DNA of 64,000 bases from Candolleomyces eurysporus (GCA_027579435.1 JANBPK010001195.1:1-64000), one strand, 5' to 3'. Positions 23,320 through 35,050 are shown, counted from the stretch's first letter. Translations and numbers: made by a program. The notes: generated by a model not told the origin, from the letters alone.

Positions 23320-24676
23320 GGAGCTGTAGTAGTGATAGCTGCAAATCAGATATATCAGTAACTCAGTAAGGATCAGAGAAAGGAGTTGTGTCAGTTGGGG
23401 GGTACAGTGGAGGAAGGAAATAGATGATTCGCCTGTCGGGAGGAGGATGCGCTTACATTAAATACGTTTTCAGGAGAGTGGCGGCGAGGTTCAAGTTATG
23501 ACTTTGAACAATGAATGAAGAGGGGGTGTAACTCGCTAGGTCGTCGTCAATGGAATGAGAAAGGTTCCTTTGGTGGCCAGACTTACAACTTGCGAGTCGG
23601 ACGGGCACGCTCGAAGTGAACTGATCAACAGCGGATGAAAGACAGCGGATGAAAGAAGCAAAATGGAGAGGATATAAAGGAATCTAGGCTCAGCAGTGTC
23701 AAACACCGGCTGGCCACTCGTCAATGGGGAAAATGGGGTTGAGGAAAAGGTGAGGCAGGAAGAAAGAATGATATGATACAACGAGGAAGCCATTGCGGTC
23801 AAGTTTCGTATGAGCCGTGCCGCAGCAATAGGAGATGCCGGGCTAAGTCTCCGAGGTCAGGAGGCGGGCTGGTCCATGGCCAGATGCAGGCTGATAGCCA
23901 CGTGTATCTGTGCTTGCTCGGGCCTCAAGGCTGCGGGTTGGCACCCATTGACATTGACGATCTATGAGTCACTGTGCTAAAGCCCCCCTTCGTGCTCGTT
24001 TCAGTCGATAGCGATTAGGATCGCTTGGATAGATAAGATACCCTCTCTAGGTATTTGTCGGCAGAGGTGAGAGAGCAAAGGCGCTTGGAAGTAAAATGCG
24101 AAGCGATGATCAAAACGTGTTTGCAAGGCAGTCTACCAGATGTTAATCGGCTAAATGCCTGTGAGAACTAAAACACACTGACACACTCACTAATGCGGTT
24201 CCTTAGAATGCTCTCGGCGTGCGCTATCTTGAGGAATATTCCTGATCGGCTACGGTAAGAGGAAGATGAACATGAAACCGTAACGGTCTCCATGCTTTGA
24301 AGCACCTGCGCCGACACCAACGACTCGGGAAGCATATGACATCGCGGGAAGTCCTGAACATCATTATCCACGTCTTTGAAGCGTTTGTGATAATGTAGTG
24401 CGGTAATGAACCTCAAGACTATGCGACTGTAGCGGGCCAAGATTATCAGTAAAAGGGTAATGATGTGCTACAAAATTATAAACGCACCCCAATGTCAGAC
24501 TTCTAATCGCTGCGCAGCATTAGCTGGCGCCGGCCATGAAGGTCTGGCAGCAAAAACCAAACGGGGAGTAATAACACACTAAAAGCAAACGTTCCCGCTC
24601 TATGATTGAATGAACCCCGTGTATTAATCACCTGCTTTGACTTCCGTACACCAATTGTTAACTTTGATACCTAGTG
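23320..24676. other. Intergenic upstream of the chitinases
   Basis: This contains the promoter side of the second chitinase and the 3' flank of SRP19. Small frames at 23536-23802 and 24168-24440 on the minus strand carry no domain or paralogue. I see no gene. Confidence 0.45.
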
Positions 24677-25791
24677 TTATCCCCTCACGCGCACAACCTT
24701 CCTCTTCCCCTTGGCATTCCCAGCAGGTAGACCAGGCATACCAGGCAAGGGACCTTCCGCGGCAGCATTCATGCCAGCCTTGACAGTATCTATCAACACG
24801 CCAGTTGACAGAGCNGGGGGAATACTGGCTTATCCTGTTCCCCAAAGGTGGATAGGGCGTGGGCGGCGCCGGCAGTGGACGATGCGCGGGCTTCTGTCCA
24901 CGCTGCTCAGTGCCCTGAGCTTTCTGGCGGCTGGAGGACTTGGATGTCGGTGTTTGTGGAACCGGAGCGGCAGCAGCTTTCGACGTCAGCGGTTGCTTTC
25001 CCTTCGATGAGGATGGAGCGGGTGCAGTTGAGCTTGTAGGCTCCGTCGCGGCGGCTGCGATATCGCTGGGAGCGGTCGACAGATTGTAGGGTGGCTTTGG
25101 GATATTCTCAGGCTTGAGGTGTTGGATTTGGAAGCTTATCATTTCCAAGAGCTGTTTCTCTAAATAAGGAGTCAGAATATCGTCATCGGCCTGAATATTA
25201 GCGACGCACTGGTCTTGATGCTGGGATTTACAAGCTGCCCATTCTTCTTCCATCCCACGCGCACACGACCTGGGTTTTCCCAATCCCGGGGGTGAGCTTT
25301 GTTGACTTCGTGGATGGCTCCCAGCCCAAGGCGGATTGAAGCTTCTGTGATGTCCTTGCTGAGAGGCCACCACAAGCCCTTGGCCCGCGAGATACGACGC
25401 AGTCCGGTCCCATATGGACGTTTAGCGTCCAGGTAGATAGGGTAGATGCACGTCCATCTATTTTTATTTTTAATTTGCAAAAAGATCCATCCAAAAAGGT
25501 CCCAGTAAGCTTTCAACGAGGTCAAATATCGGATAACGGCGAGACGAACGATTTGTATGGAGTGATGTCGAAGGTGCTGGGATTCTGAAGACCCTCGGGA
25601 GCGAACCTCGATTGCCTGGGAGGAGAGGCTGGCCCTGCTCTTTTCAATTCGTCATCCGAGTCCGATGGCTCGTAGTCGTCGTCGAGCTCCTGCAAAAGAG
25701 GCCCCCGGGCGCCTGTGTTGGGCAGGGTGGGCAATGGGAGATCCGTATCGTCATCGAATTCTTCCTCGATCATGGCCGCCCTGTGTGACAT
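24677..25791 (-). CDS. SRP19: Signal recognition particle subunit SRP19 (Sec65)
   Basis: SRP19/Sec65 binds helices 6 and 8 of the SRP RNA and is needed to assemble the particle that targets ribosomes to the ER. Exons 25550-25791, 25210-25457 and 24677-25159 give 323 residues once the N at 24815 is skipped. An acidic N-terminal leader of about 80 residues precedes the conserved core: SWTCIYPIYLDAKRPYGTG, RRISRAKGLWWPLSKDI, HEVNKAHPRDWENPGRVRV and KTKKQLLEMIS. After that comes a Pro/Ser/Ala-rich stretch and a basic end (GKRKVVRVRG), the usual tail of Sec65 proteins. Both introns have consensus ends and fit the phase. The gene is divergent from the JTB-like gene 262 bp away. The N-terminal leader is longer than in animal SRP19 (about 144 residues). 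Confidence 0.92.
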
Positions 25792-26053
25792 TGTGTATTC
25801 AGCTCAACGCTTTGCTGGTCGTTGGGTCGAGATAGATGGCGGCGAGCTCGATGAGAATAAGGTCGTCGACGTTGTCAAACAGACCGCCGCCGCCATCGTC
25901 GTCGGGTAAATGAAGATTTCCCACGGGACGAGATGGCTGATGTCAGAGGTTCGAGTTGAGTTGTACCTGCACCTCGTTCAGCATTTCCTCTACCCCTCCG
26001 AATGCTCCCCAGATGCCATTTCTGCAGTATAGCAGAACAAGCTGTGCATTAAA

Positions 26054-26889
26054 ATGCTTGTAAGTCTTGTATTGAATGTATTATCCTTCTTAAAGAAGCT
26101 AACATTAGCCAGCCTGGCGTTCATCGTCCTGTTTTCATTCCGGGCCCCCTGTTTGGTGCTGGCAGCAGGGACCGCAGCCGACCAAGTATACACACACCAT
26201 CACGCTCAACATGCCCACAATCATCACCACGAAGCCCATATGCACGATATTCATGAGCATGGCCATGAACCCCACGTCCTCGCGAACCCCCAAGACGACC
26301 TCCTTCCCCGATCACCTCTTGCCGACCCTTTACCTCCATCTGTACGACCAGGAGACTCCTCTTCACATCCTAGTGCTCTTGGGATGAACGGCCAGGACGC
26401 CAATGATACCGCATCCGACTCGCATCTCGTTTGCACGCCGTTTGGTGCATGTGAACCATGCCCTCCAGAAGCCGTGAGTCTATTCGCTCAGTCTTTGATG
26501 ACGATGGACCCTAATTGTACAATCTCTCATACGTGCAGTTAGATGAACCGTTCTGCAGACCATTCGGTAACAGACGGTTAATGCATTGTCTTAATAGCAC
26601 ATCATCATCCCTGCCACCACCAGGTTCTGATGATCATCCGCCTCGACCCCCATCCCAGCACAGTAGACCTGGTCAGACAGAAGAAGGCGAGATCCTGGCA
26701 TGGGAGTCCTGCGGACGAATTTCCAAACAGGAGCGCGCAGACTTCTTCGAATTCGTAGCGTGCAACGTTGCTTTCGTCATTATCGCTCTCGCGGTCGTTA
26801 TATGGAGATCGAGAGTGGTTCAAGCAAGGCAGGCGCGAGTTCTCGCTGCGAGAATTGGTCTGGGTGGTGGAAGGGGGCGTCGTGCATAA
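26054..26889 (+). CDS. JTB-like single-pass membrane protein with His-rich segment
   Basis: Exons 26054-26473 and 26539-26889 give 256 residues. A hydrophobic N-terminus (residues 15-38) looks like a signal peptide. A histidine-rich stretch at about 48-76 (HHHAQHAHNHHHEAHMH and more) could bind metal. Then come paired cysteines CTPFGACEPCPPEA, PFCRPFGNRRLMHC, and a closing ESCGRISKQERADFFEF just before a membrane helix at about 213-231 and a basic cytosolic end. This order (CxxCP, CxxxGxxxxxxC, SCxxxxxEQRxFxxFE, TM) is that of the JTB (jumping translocation breakpoint) family. The family match is my inference from cysteine spacing. Human JTB has been linked to cytokinesis and mitochondria; the fungal role is unknown. 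Its last codons mark the left edge of the array to the right. Confidence 0.6.
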
Positions 26890-27158
26890 CATAGAGCTAA
26901 TGGCTGCGGGTTTGTAACTTAACTGTGAGTCCTCCCTTTCACCCCAATCACGCCTGATATTGACCCCATTCTGCGCAGTATTATCTTAATTACTTACTAT
27001 CTGGTTGACTCGAAGCAGGGTGCTATCGTGTTGCGTTCTCGTTGCGTATTTAGCCCTTTTCCAGGCAGCAGCCCAATATCCACAGGGTTCGCCTTGCGAC
27101 CTCCAGCTGCAGCGTATCTCGCACCTCCACTTATCCAAGACCTTCAGCAGGCTCTACC

Positions 27159-27308
27159 ATGAACGACGATGGGTTGGAGAACAACCTGTTGGGCTCCGCT
27201 TACATTCAGCGAGCAAAACGGACAAAACCCGCTTCCTTTCACGACGCTGAGGAATTCGCAAGGATCAGTACACTCTTCAGAATATTGTCGACGTTAGCAT
27301 TGGAATAG
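27159..27308 (+). other. Short conserved frame, unit 1
   Basis: A 49-codon frame begins with ATG after the shared CCTTCAGCAGGCTCTACC block. It aligns with the frames at 31777, 36283 and 41186 (pattern M-x-x-x-G-(F/L)-xx-xx-x-G-x-AY-x-Q-A). It may be the first exon of a lost plus-strand gene that was duplicated with the array. No family was recognised. Confidence 0.3.
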
Positions 27309-27537
27309 AGTACAGAGCTGATTGCGCTAGGGTATCTAGTGTTGAAAAACATCATAGCAATGAACATATGAGGAGAGAAAACATGCCGAGTCCGTGAAGC
27401 AAATTCGAAAGCATAAGAAGAAATAGCAATAATAAACCAAGNAAATTCATTGATGCGCCCCCGACGCACCCTCCAGCGTATCAACGACGGGCGGTGGGGT
27501 CGCTACGGTCGCCAGCCATCCGTAGGGGTGCTCTCTA

Positions 27538-28149
27538 TCACACAAGAACCAGATCCCAGACATCGCGCTCACAAACGCTTGCCTCCAGGCCCACCCACCT
27601 CGATCGCCTTATAGCCTTCGGCTCTCCGGTCCTGTGGTCCGCACTCGCAATCAGGTCCCGCTGGGGTACAAATAGGCCAACCGTGGGCAAACATCCACGC
27701 GAGCTGGCCATCACTCCAAGATCGTGTGCTCGATCGAAATGAGATTCGGAAGGTACGATTTGGAGATCGACGCCGACGGGACCACCAGGGACACACTCGG
27801 GCTCTTGGCTCGCTCGAAAAACCCGATTGAGGACGTCTATAACGGTGACGAAGGGTTTGCCCGTCATGGCGGGGTTTGGGAAGGCGACGATAACAATGTC
27901 CCAACACTGGATGCGAATTGTCACCGATTGGAGTGGGGGGTAGGTGGCGGGCTCGTGTGCCCAAGGCTCATTCCATCCTCCGCCTTGAAGGCTCCTTGAG
28001 AAGGTCTCGTGCGTAGGTGGAGAGCGAATGTCCCAGATTAAACTTGGTGGAGAGGATTTTGCGAGGAGGTGATGGATGTTGCACGGGCCTCCAGTCACCA
28101 ATGGTGGAAGTGGTACGGTGGGGATGCGATGAAGAGAAGGTGGGTACAT
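27538..28149 (-). CDS. DUF6699-like protein, alpha 1
   Basis: The frame gives 203 residues from ATG at 28149, the first ATG after a TATATAA at 28287-28294. The fold pattern is that of the basidiomycete DUF6699 family: a Pro-rich lead (PLPPLVTGGPCNIHHLLA), IWDIRSPP, WxEPATYPPLQSVTIRI, IVAFPNP, PFVTVIDVLNRVFR, and the closing RWVGLEASVCERDVWDLVL. No catalytic residues are known for this family, and its members are usually found as many copies in mushroom genomes. A longer GTG-initiated frame to 28296 would begin inside the TATA box, so I rejected it. The three other alpha copies keep the same length within six residues, which argues that the gene is under some constraint. Confidence 0.7.
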   Translation of the reverse strand: MYPPSLHRIPTVPLPPLVTGGPCNIHHLLAKSSPPSLIWDIRSPPTHETFSRSLQGGGWNEPWAHEPATYPPLQSVTIRIQCWDIVIVAFPNPAMTGKPFVTVIDVLNRVFRASQEPECVPGGPVGVDLQIVPSESHFDRAHDLGVMASSRGCLPTVGLFVPQRDLIASADHRTGEPKAIRRSRWVGLEASVCERDVWDLVLV

Positions 28150-28286
28150 TGAAGGCGGGGGTTGGTGGTAAAATGAATTTGTGCTACCAAAGATAGTGGA
28201 GCCAAGGGGTACGGCTGGTACTGGAACAGATATGAACGATGGAAAGAAGGAATAAATCTGATTAGTCGAAGTGGACGTGGGCTGGG

Positions 28287-28294
28287 TTATATAC
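28287..28294 (-). promoter_or_regulatory. TATA box of alpha 1
   Basis: On the minus strand this reads GTATATAA, about 140 nt before the ATG at 28149. The same element is at 37404-37411 (alpha 3), while alpha 2 has TATTTAA at 32920-32926 and alpha 4 has TATATAT at 42341-42347. Confidence 0.55.
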
Positions 28295-28299
28295 ACTCA

Positions 28300-30200
28300 T
28301 GCCTGATGTTGTGTCGGGGGACATTTCCAAATTTGATCCAGGGTGCACGACGGAACGATGCACGAGGCCGCATTCAACAGAAAAGAAATTTGTCCCCACG
28401 CGAGTCAGTACTCGGGAACCATTGACCACTGACAGGCCAAATGTAAATTGCTGGAGAACCTTCGCTGTACTCATAATACCCGCTTGGTGGGTTCACCAAA
28501 GTCCACAGATGCGTCCATAATGCTTTAAGCTTTCGAATGGACGCTTTCATTATTTTGGATATTTTAGCCAAGATTTTCAACATTCATAGTCGAACAGCCT
28601 ATTCAAAGTCTTTACCAGGCCATCGGAGCTTGTGGGCCCAATTAGGTTGTGGTGGTCTCGATTTCTTCGCGGGGATGACGAAACAGGAAGCTCTTGCCAT
28701 GAGAATTTGAATGATAAGGTTGATTGCGATAAGTGGGTTGGACATCATTGGGATGGACAATTCCGCAGTTCTAGGATGAATACGTACACCTGAGGCGATT
28801 TTCGAGATCGAATTCTCTCCAGACAGCCAGGAGTTGTCATCCGCAGGACTCTAAGCACAAGGTTCCAAGCCTTTGTCAGTTCACACAACAGTCGCTGACA
28901 AAACCTTATCGAGAAACCATTCGACCATGTTATGCAGTACTACCACAGCCCTAGTAATGCGTGATTTCGATAAATTTTCTTGCACACTACTTGGCTACAT
29001 CTACCTAATAGTACTCTGGGAATTTGAGAAGAATCTACAGCAGATATCTTCCAGAAATTTGCATATCCCCGTCAGTGATTCAAAGTCTTTACCAGGCCAT
29101 CGGAGCTTGTGCTCCCAATTAGGGCTGGATCTAGGTAATATGAGAGGTGTCTTGATGCAACCTCTATTACTCGATTCCTTGCTTACTTTGCGTTTGCGGG
29201 GATAGCGCAGCAGGGAGCTCTTGCAGTCAATGCTGAACAATAGAGTTGAGTCGCGATCAGTTGGGCTGTGCATCACTCAGATGAAATATTCGGTGATCCA
29301 GGGATGCATAGATTCACCAGAAGTGATATTCGAGATCGGATCCTATCCAAATCACAGCTAGGGTTCAACGTTCATCGTCATCCACAGTACTAAGCACCGA
29401 GTCCAAGCCTTATTCACACAAGAGGCGCTGGCAGAACCTTATCAAGAAATCGTCCAATTATGTCGTGCAGTAAGTACTATAGACAATTATTAACGAGAAG
29501 CCCCTTGCCAATCCGGAACCTGAGGTTCCGAAATCGACGCCCCGTGAGCAGAGGGTAGAGAAAAAGTAATTCTTTGTTGAAATCAGGACTCCATGGCCTG
29601 CTTTTCCACGCATGTCCTAACACAATACGTGGCAGCTGTTTCCTGAGAGTTGAGATCCAGAACCGATGATCTGCGATTATCTAGGCGCCCACGGTGGAAA
29701 ACAGCCGATGGGGAAAACGCACCTCGGTGAAGCACGGTCTCCGCTCGCTGATCAGTGCGAAAATCAAGGGGAAAAAAAGATAAGTAAGTGGATAAAACAA
29801 AGGAAAACAAAACGAAGGAATGCGCGAAGAAACCTGACTTTGACAGCGGAGTTGGTTCCCATGTCATGAGGAAACCCCACTTCAGAGAGGCGTTTTAGGT
29901 TTGTCTCCTGCCATGCGCAAACACACATTGTTGGATGACCTATTTATAAGGCAGGTTCTCGTTTCAAGTCCATCAACTCCATTAAAAAGCTGTTTCTACT
30001 GTATATGTACGTCTCCGTCATCCGTAGTGGTAGGCATAGGGTAATGGCCAGAAGTAGGCGAAACAATGGTACCGAATATGGGGAAACGAAACGGGAGTCA
30101 ATCTGTCCCAGCTTGACCTGCGGTGCATTTACTCGAGGAAGGGATCCAAAGCGTGGCGCCCATTTGAGCTGACTCTGAGATCTCCTCATCTCCACCATCA
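28300..30200. repeat. Spacer of unit 1
   Basis: This is non-coding as far as I can see. It includes two nearby copies of a TCAAAGTCTTTACCAGGCC block (about 28606 and 29081), which recurs at 33276 and in altered form at 37770 in the other units. The purine-rich A tract is shorter here than in units 2-4. Confidence 0.5.
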
Positions 30201-30500
30201 CTCGACCTTTTTTAGCGCCCAAATAGCACCCGTTGCCACGGTTATGGTCACGGGTTCAAGCAAGCGGAGCAACCTGACCAGGATTGGAGAACAAGCCGTT
30301 AACGCCGTTAACGGGTGGGTGAAATTGATACCTTCATCGTAGCGTTACTACACTAACCCACCACAGCTACGATCTACGACGTCTTGGATCTTGCCTTTCG
30401 TGTCGGGCTTGAGCATCCTCGAGCACGATAGCGCAATCAGTCATTGGGAGGCCCCGAATGTCCGACAGCGCCAATGGTTAGTGACGGACCTACAGCCCGT
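30200..30500. pseudogene. Gamma remnant of unit 1, partly inverted
   Basis: The C-terminal third of a gamma-type gene is recognisable. From about 30316 to 30470 the sequence that encodes the IxDVLDLxFRVGLEH segment reads on the plus strand, whereas in units 2-4 the same segment reads on the minus strand. The flanking parts keep the normal orientation. The 5' half of the gene is missing, as in units 2 and 3. Confidence 0.65.
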
Positions 30501-31259
30501 ATCGTCACTAACACTCTCAGAAGCCTTTCTCTCGTTCATTTTAGCCCGACGTAGATGGACAAAGGAAGCGAATTCACCTTCTGGATCGTGTTAGCTGTGG
30601 CGATCTTGCCATCGGACCGTCGGTAAGATTCGAATTAATGTTTTTGTATGTCCCCCAAACCGGGTTTCGTTTTCACAACTCGGTCAACCGGTCTCTTTCT
30701 TTGACTGATTCTAGAGATGCTTGGCCTGGCGGCGTGGACAGCGGAAGAATGGAGAGCAAGAAGGGAACAGCAGGCAGACCGGCCGATGGAACGATATTAC
30801 ATGAATCTGGGGTGCCCGCCGAACAAGGTCGCCTCTGGAAACGAGAATATTGAATGCCAAGGCTCGAGGGTTGATCTTAACCTATCTCGCCTCCTACCAT
30901 TGTGGTGGGCCCGGCAAGAAAGGAATCTTAACCACTCTCGAGACGGTCAGGCCCACGATGATGCATGATGCTCTGATCGCGGAGTTGAAACCCAGAGAAA
31001 GTGTTCCCATGGGTTTGGCACTATTCCCTTACATAACCTAACCTATTACCTATCATCCAGTTCTTACGAGTGCACGTCTATGTCGACGCTGGCATCAACC
31101 GCCGAAGGTGAACAAGATAAACGAGAAATGCGGCTACATGTAGGAGATTCGAAAACAGTACAGAGGTGAATTGGTGGGGTGTTTGAGTAAAGTTGGTGTG
31201 TCCTTGCCTTACTTCGATTCTCGCTGTGAAATTGAACTTGGTCCAGACATAGGCCCCAC

Positions 31260-31640
31260 ACCTCTCGTTCGGTGGTACTAGCTCGAATACCTGCCCGCCT
31301 TCATTAGCTGATGGACCGTTCCATTCCTGTTCTTCCGCTCTCGACATGATGGGCGATACCGACCCATCGAGAACAGCAGGACCTCAGGGGGACGTCTCTC
31401 TACCTGCTCCGTCGGCGCACCTCTTGCCGGGAAATAGTTCTGAAGACTGGCGCTTGCACGATCGCTCCTGCCCGAGAGATGTGATGCAGGACACCCATAT
31501 CGCGACAAACGGCTGGGAAAGGAAAACAACGATAGCAACGTCACATTCGATAAGCCGAAGCGTCAACATCGGAATCAGTGGGTTTGCGGCTGGCTCGTTC
31601 CACAGGTACCATTATTTATCAAAGCATCATTGGGAGGGAG
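31260..31640 (-). pseudogene. Beta remnant of unit 1
   Basis: This matches the C-terminal two thirds of the intact beta gene at 47723-48497. One base is missing in the segment after SLG (about 31474), which shifts the frame, and a TAA falls in the segment before the closing motif. The N-terminal third is absent. The same one-base deletion is present in unit 2. Confidence 0.7.
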
Positions 31641-31776
31641 CAAGTTGCAGACATCAACGCTGACTATTCAATTGTATTCCAGGCAGCAGCCTAGTATCCA
31701 CAGGATTCGCCCTGCGACCTCCAGCTGCAGCGTACCTCGTACTTCCACTCATCCAAGACCTTCAGCAGGCTCTACC

Positions 31777-32019
31777 ATGAGTAACAATGGGTTCGGGAAT
31801 GATCCAGTGGGTTACGCTTACACTCAGCACGCAAGATCGACCAGTCCTGCTTCCTTTCCCGACACTGAAATGCTTGCCAGGCCTATGATAAGCACTCTTC
31901 AGAATGTTGTCGACGTCAGCATTGGAATAGAATACAGAACTGATTGCGCTAGGGTATCTAGTGTTGAAATACATCATAGTCATAAACATACGAGGAGAGA
32001 AAGCATGCCGAGTCTGTGA
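31777..32019 (+). other. Short conserved frame, unit 2
   Basis: An 80-codon frame whose first 50 residues follow the unit 3 version (GYAYTQHARSTSPASF shared exactly). In unit 3 the same place has a GTAAGC donor-like site right after MLARLIL, which fits a first exon that once spliced to something now lost. Confidence 0.3.
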
Positions 32020-32157
32020 AGCAAATTCGAAAGCATCAGAAGAAATAGCAATAATAAACCAAGAAATTCATTGATGCACCGCCAACGCAGCTTCCAGCGC
32101 ATCGACGACGGGCGGTGGGGTTGCTACGGTCGCCAGCCATCGGTAGGGTACTCGCTA

Positions 32158-32785
32158 TCACGCAAGAACCAGATCCCAGACATCGCGCTCGTAAACGCTT
32201 GCCTCCAGGCCCACCCACCTCGATCGCTTTATACCCTCCGGCCCTCCGGTCCTGTGGTCCGCACTCACGATCAGGTCCCGCTGGGGCACAAAGGGAAATA
32301 GGCCAACCGTGGGCAAACTTGCACGCGAGCTGGCCATCAATACCCCAAGATCCTGCGGGCGATCAAGATGAGATTCAGAGCCTACGATTGCGAGATCGAC
32401 GCCGACGGGACCACCACGGACACACTCGAGCTCTTGGCCCGCACCGAAAACCCTATCGAGGACGTCTATAACGGTGACGAAGGGTTTGCCTGTGATGGCG
32501 GGCCTTGGGAAGGCGATGATAATTCTGTCGCAGCACTGGATGCGAATTGTCACCGATTGAAGTGGGGGGNTAGGTAGCGGGCTCGTGTGCCCAAGGTTCA
32601 TTCCATCCTTCGCCTTGGAGGCCCCTTGAGAAGGTCCCGTGCGTAGGTGGAGAGCGGGTGTCCCAAATTAAATTTGGTGGGGAAGATTTTGCAAGGAGGT
32701 GATGGATATTGCATGGGCCTGTGAATCCAGTGACCAATGGTGGAAGTGGCACGGTGGGGATGCGATGAAGAGAAGGTGGGTGCAT
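32158..32785 (-). CDS. DUF6699-like protein, alpha 2
   Basis: From ATG at 32785 to the stop at 32158 the frame gives 208 residues, provided the N at 32570 is skipped. With it, the run of six C in CCTANCCCCCC would shift the frame; without it the sequence reads PATYPPLQSVTIRI as in the other alphas. Compared with alpha 1 there is a small insert (GFTG) before PCNIHH and one (PF) before VPQRDL. The closing motif RWVGLEASVYERDVWDLVL is intact. Its TATA-like element has changed to TATTTAA (32920-32926), so promoter strength may differ from alpha 1 and alpha 3. Confidence 0.68.
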
Positions 32786-32939
32786 TGAACGCGGGGGTTG
32801 GTGGTAAGGTGAATTTGTGCTGTCGGAGGTAGTGGAATCGAGAGAACGGCTGGTACTGTTACAAATTGAAAGGATGGAAAGAAGTAAAACTGGTGAGCTG
32901 AAGTGGACGAGGGCTGGGGTTAAATACATGCAGGACAAT

Positions 32940-34600
32940 TTATCGGGGCGTTCCCAAATTTGACCGGAGAGTTTCGATTGGTTCCAGGCGTCCTACGTCA
33001 CGCGTCACGCCTGTCACGCGCAACCGCGGAGTAGTCTCTCAATACGGAAAAAAAANGTTTTTATTACATCAACAGTCAGGACCCAATGCATTGACTTGCG
33101 TTCAGAAAGTATGTTCGCGAGAGAACATAGTTTGCTGGCTTATGATACCCGGTTCAGAGATGGATCCGCCAAAGGCACATACAGAGCGCTCTCAGCTTTC
33201 ACTGAATGCTTCAATTTTTTTGGATCCTTTAACCGAGATTTTCAGTATTCCCGGTCGGACAGGCTACTCACTTAAAGTCTTTACCAGGCCATCGGAACCC
33301 AATCAGTGCTGGATCGGGGTGACATGATTGGATTCCTAATGCGCAGCTTCGCTTCTATTACTCGATTTCTTGCTTACTGTTTGTTTGCGGGGATGGCTCT
33401 CGATCAGCGGGGATGGTGCACAGGAGGTCCTTGCGGTCAATAAACGATATCGGTGTGGATCGCGATCAGTCGGGTTGGGCATTATTGGGGTGAAAAATTC
33501 TGTAATTCTGGGGATAAGTATACTCGAGGCGACATTCGGGATCCTCTCAAGATCGCAGCCAGAGGGTGTCATTCGCAGGACAGTCAACATAATAGTCGCT
33601 GACGGAACCTTATCAAGAAATCGTTCTGCAGCAAACGCTGTAGCCAAATATTACTGATCTATACCCCTCGCCAACTAGGTTTCGAAATAGACGCCGCGTG
33701 AGTAGCGGAAAGAGAAAATTCAATTGCATGGTGGGCCCTGTGTCGCCACGCATGTCCTGGCACGATACGTGCCAGCCGTTTCCTAAGAGTTGGGATCTAG
33801 CCGGAGCCGATTATCTAGGCGCTGGAGGTCACGGAGTTGGAAAACGGCCGATGGGAAATACGACCTAGCTGAAGCACAGCCGCTCGCTGGTCAGCGCAAA
33901 AGTCAAGGGGAAGGAAAGAAAGTATATCAGATTCAAAAATGAAAATAAAACGAAGGAGTGCACGTAGAAACTTGACTTTGACAGTATGGCTGATTCCCGT
34001 GCCATGAGGGAACCCCACTTCAGAGAGGCGTTTTCGTCATGGCATGCGAAGATCAAGCGGGAAAAATAAAAAGAAAATAAAAGAAAATGAAAAAGGAAAT
34101 GAAAATAAAGGCAGGGACAAAGGGGTTAGACGTCCACCTGACAACGAGATCGGTCCCTGCGTCATTCTGGTGAGGAAACGCCGCATTGGTGCCCCAAGGG
34201 TCGTGTCCTTCTTCCGGAACGTTCTTGTCTCAATGAAATGAGAATAGATAGAGAATAATATGGGAAAAGGGAAAATTTTGGATCACGAAGAAGAACACGA
34301 GTCAGCTCAATAACGACATGTACCTCGACGAGCTCGGGGGGAGGGTGAAATTTGGAACAAAACCTTATCATTTCCATTCAGTTGTTTTCGGTTTCCGTCT
34401 TGCCATCCACGCCCTGAACCAGTTTTGGTCTATGTCTGATGACCCATTTGTAAGGCAAGTTCTCGTCGCAAGTCCATCGACTCCATTATAAAGTTGTTTC
34501 TACCGTATATGTATGTCATCCGTAGAGGGGGGCATGGGGTAATCGCCGGAAGTTAGGCGAAAAAANTTGCGCCACCGAATATGTGGAAACTAAATGGGAA
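32940..34600. repeat. Spacer of unit 2
   Basis: No gene is seen. Notable are three GTCACGC motifs at 32997-33020, a homopolymer run with an N at 33056, and an A-rich purine tract at about 34055-34115. Confidence 0.5.
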
Positions 34601-34619
34601 TCAATCTCCTTTCAACTTT

Positions 34620-35050
34620 AATCTGCGGTGCATTTACTCGAGGAAGAGATCCCAAGACGGCGCTCTTTTGGGCTCTGACAGTGAGATCTCATCGTCACCC
34701 TCATCACTCACCCTCGTCGCCACGGTCACGACCACAGGTGCATGGGGCGGAGCAACCCGAACAACAAGCCGTCACTCACCATTTGACGCGACCGAACTCT
34801 TGAGGCCCCCAATGACTGACTGCGCGATCATGTTCTAGAGAATGCTCGAGTCCGACACGAAAGACAAGATCCAAGGCGTCATAAATCCTAAAGAACGGTG
34901 TGGTGGATGAGTTCAGTAAGACTACGATGAAGGCATTGACTTCCACCCTCGTATCATGACGTAGCGGGTCCGTTCCACCGACTGAGGGTCGAGCACCATT
35001 TCGAGTATGATCGCGTGGACCTGATCTGCCCAAACCAAAGGCGGTCACTT
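34620..35050 (-). pseudogene. Gamma remnant of unit 2
   Basis: On the minus strand the segment IYDALDLVFRVGLEHSLEHD followed by AVSHW matches the intact gamma gene (44890-45735). The part upstream of the FIVVL segment is truncated at about 34995, where the sequence joins what lies beyond 46800 in unit 4. The C-terminal part is present only as shifted frames. Confidence 0.65.

Larger units (their letters stand above)
26876..31640. repeat. DUF6699 array, unit 1
   Basis: The unit runs alpha gene, A/T-rich spacer, gamma remnant, beta remnant. Its left end (26876-26930) matches 40940-40995 at the start of unit 4. Landmarks shared with other units include 27055-27160 (same as 31675-31780 and 36180-36285), 29870-29900 and 30850-30910. 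Part of the gamma remnant is inverted in this unit only. Confidence 0.8.

Noticed and set aside
27538..28296. Longer alpha 1 frame of 252 codons starting at 28296
   Set aside because: It begins at a GTG inside the TATATAA element; the first ATG downstream of the TATA box is at 28149.
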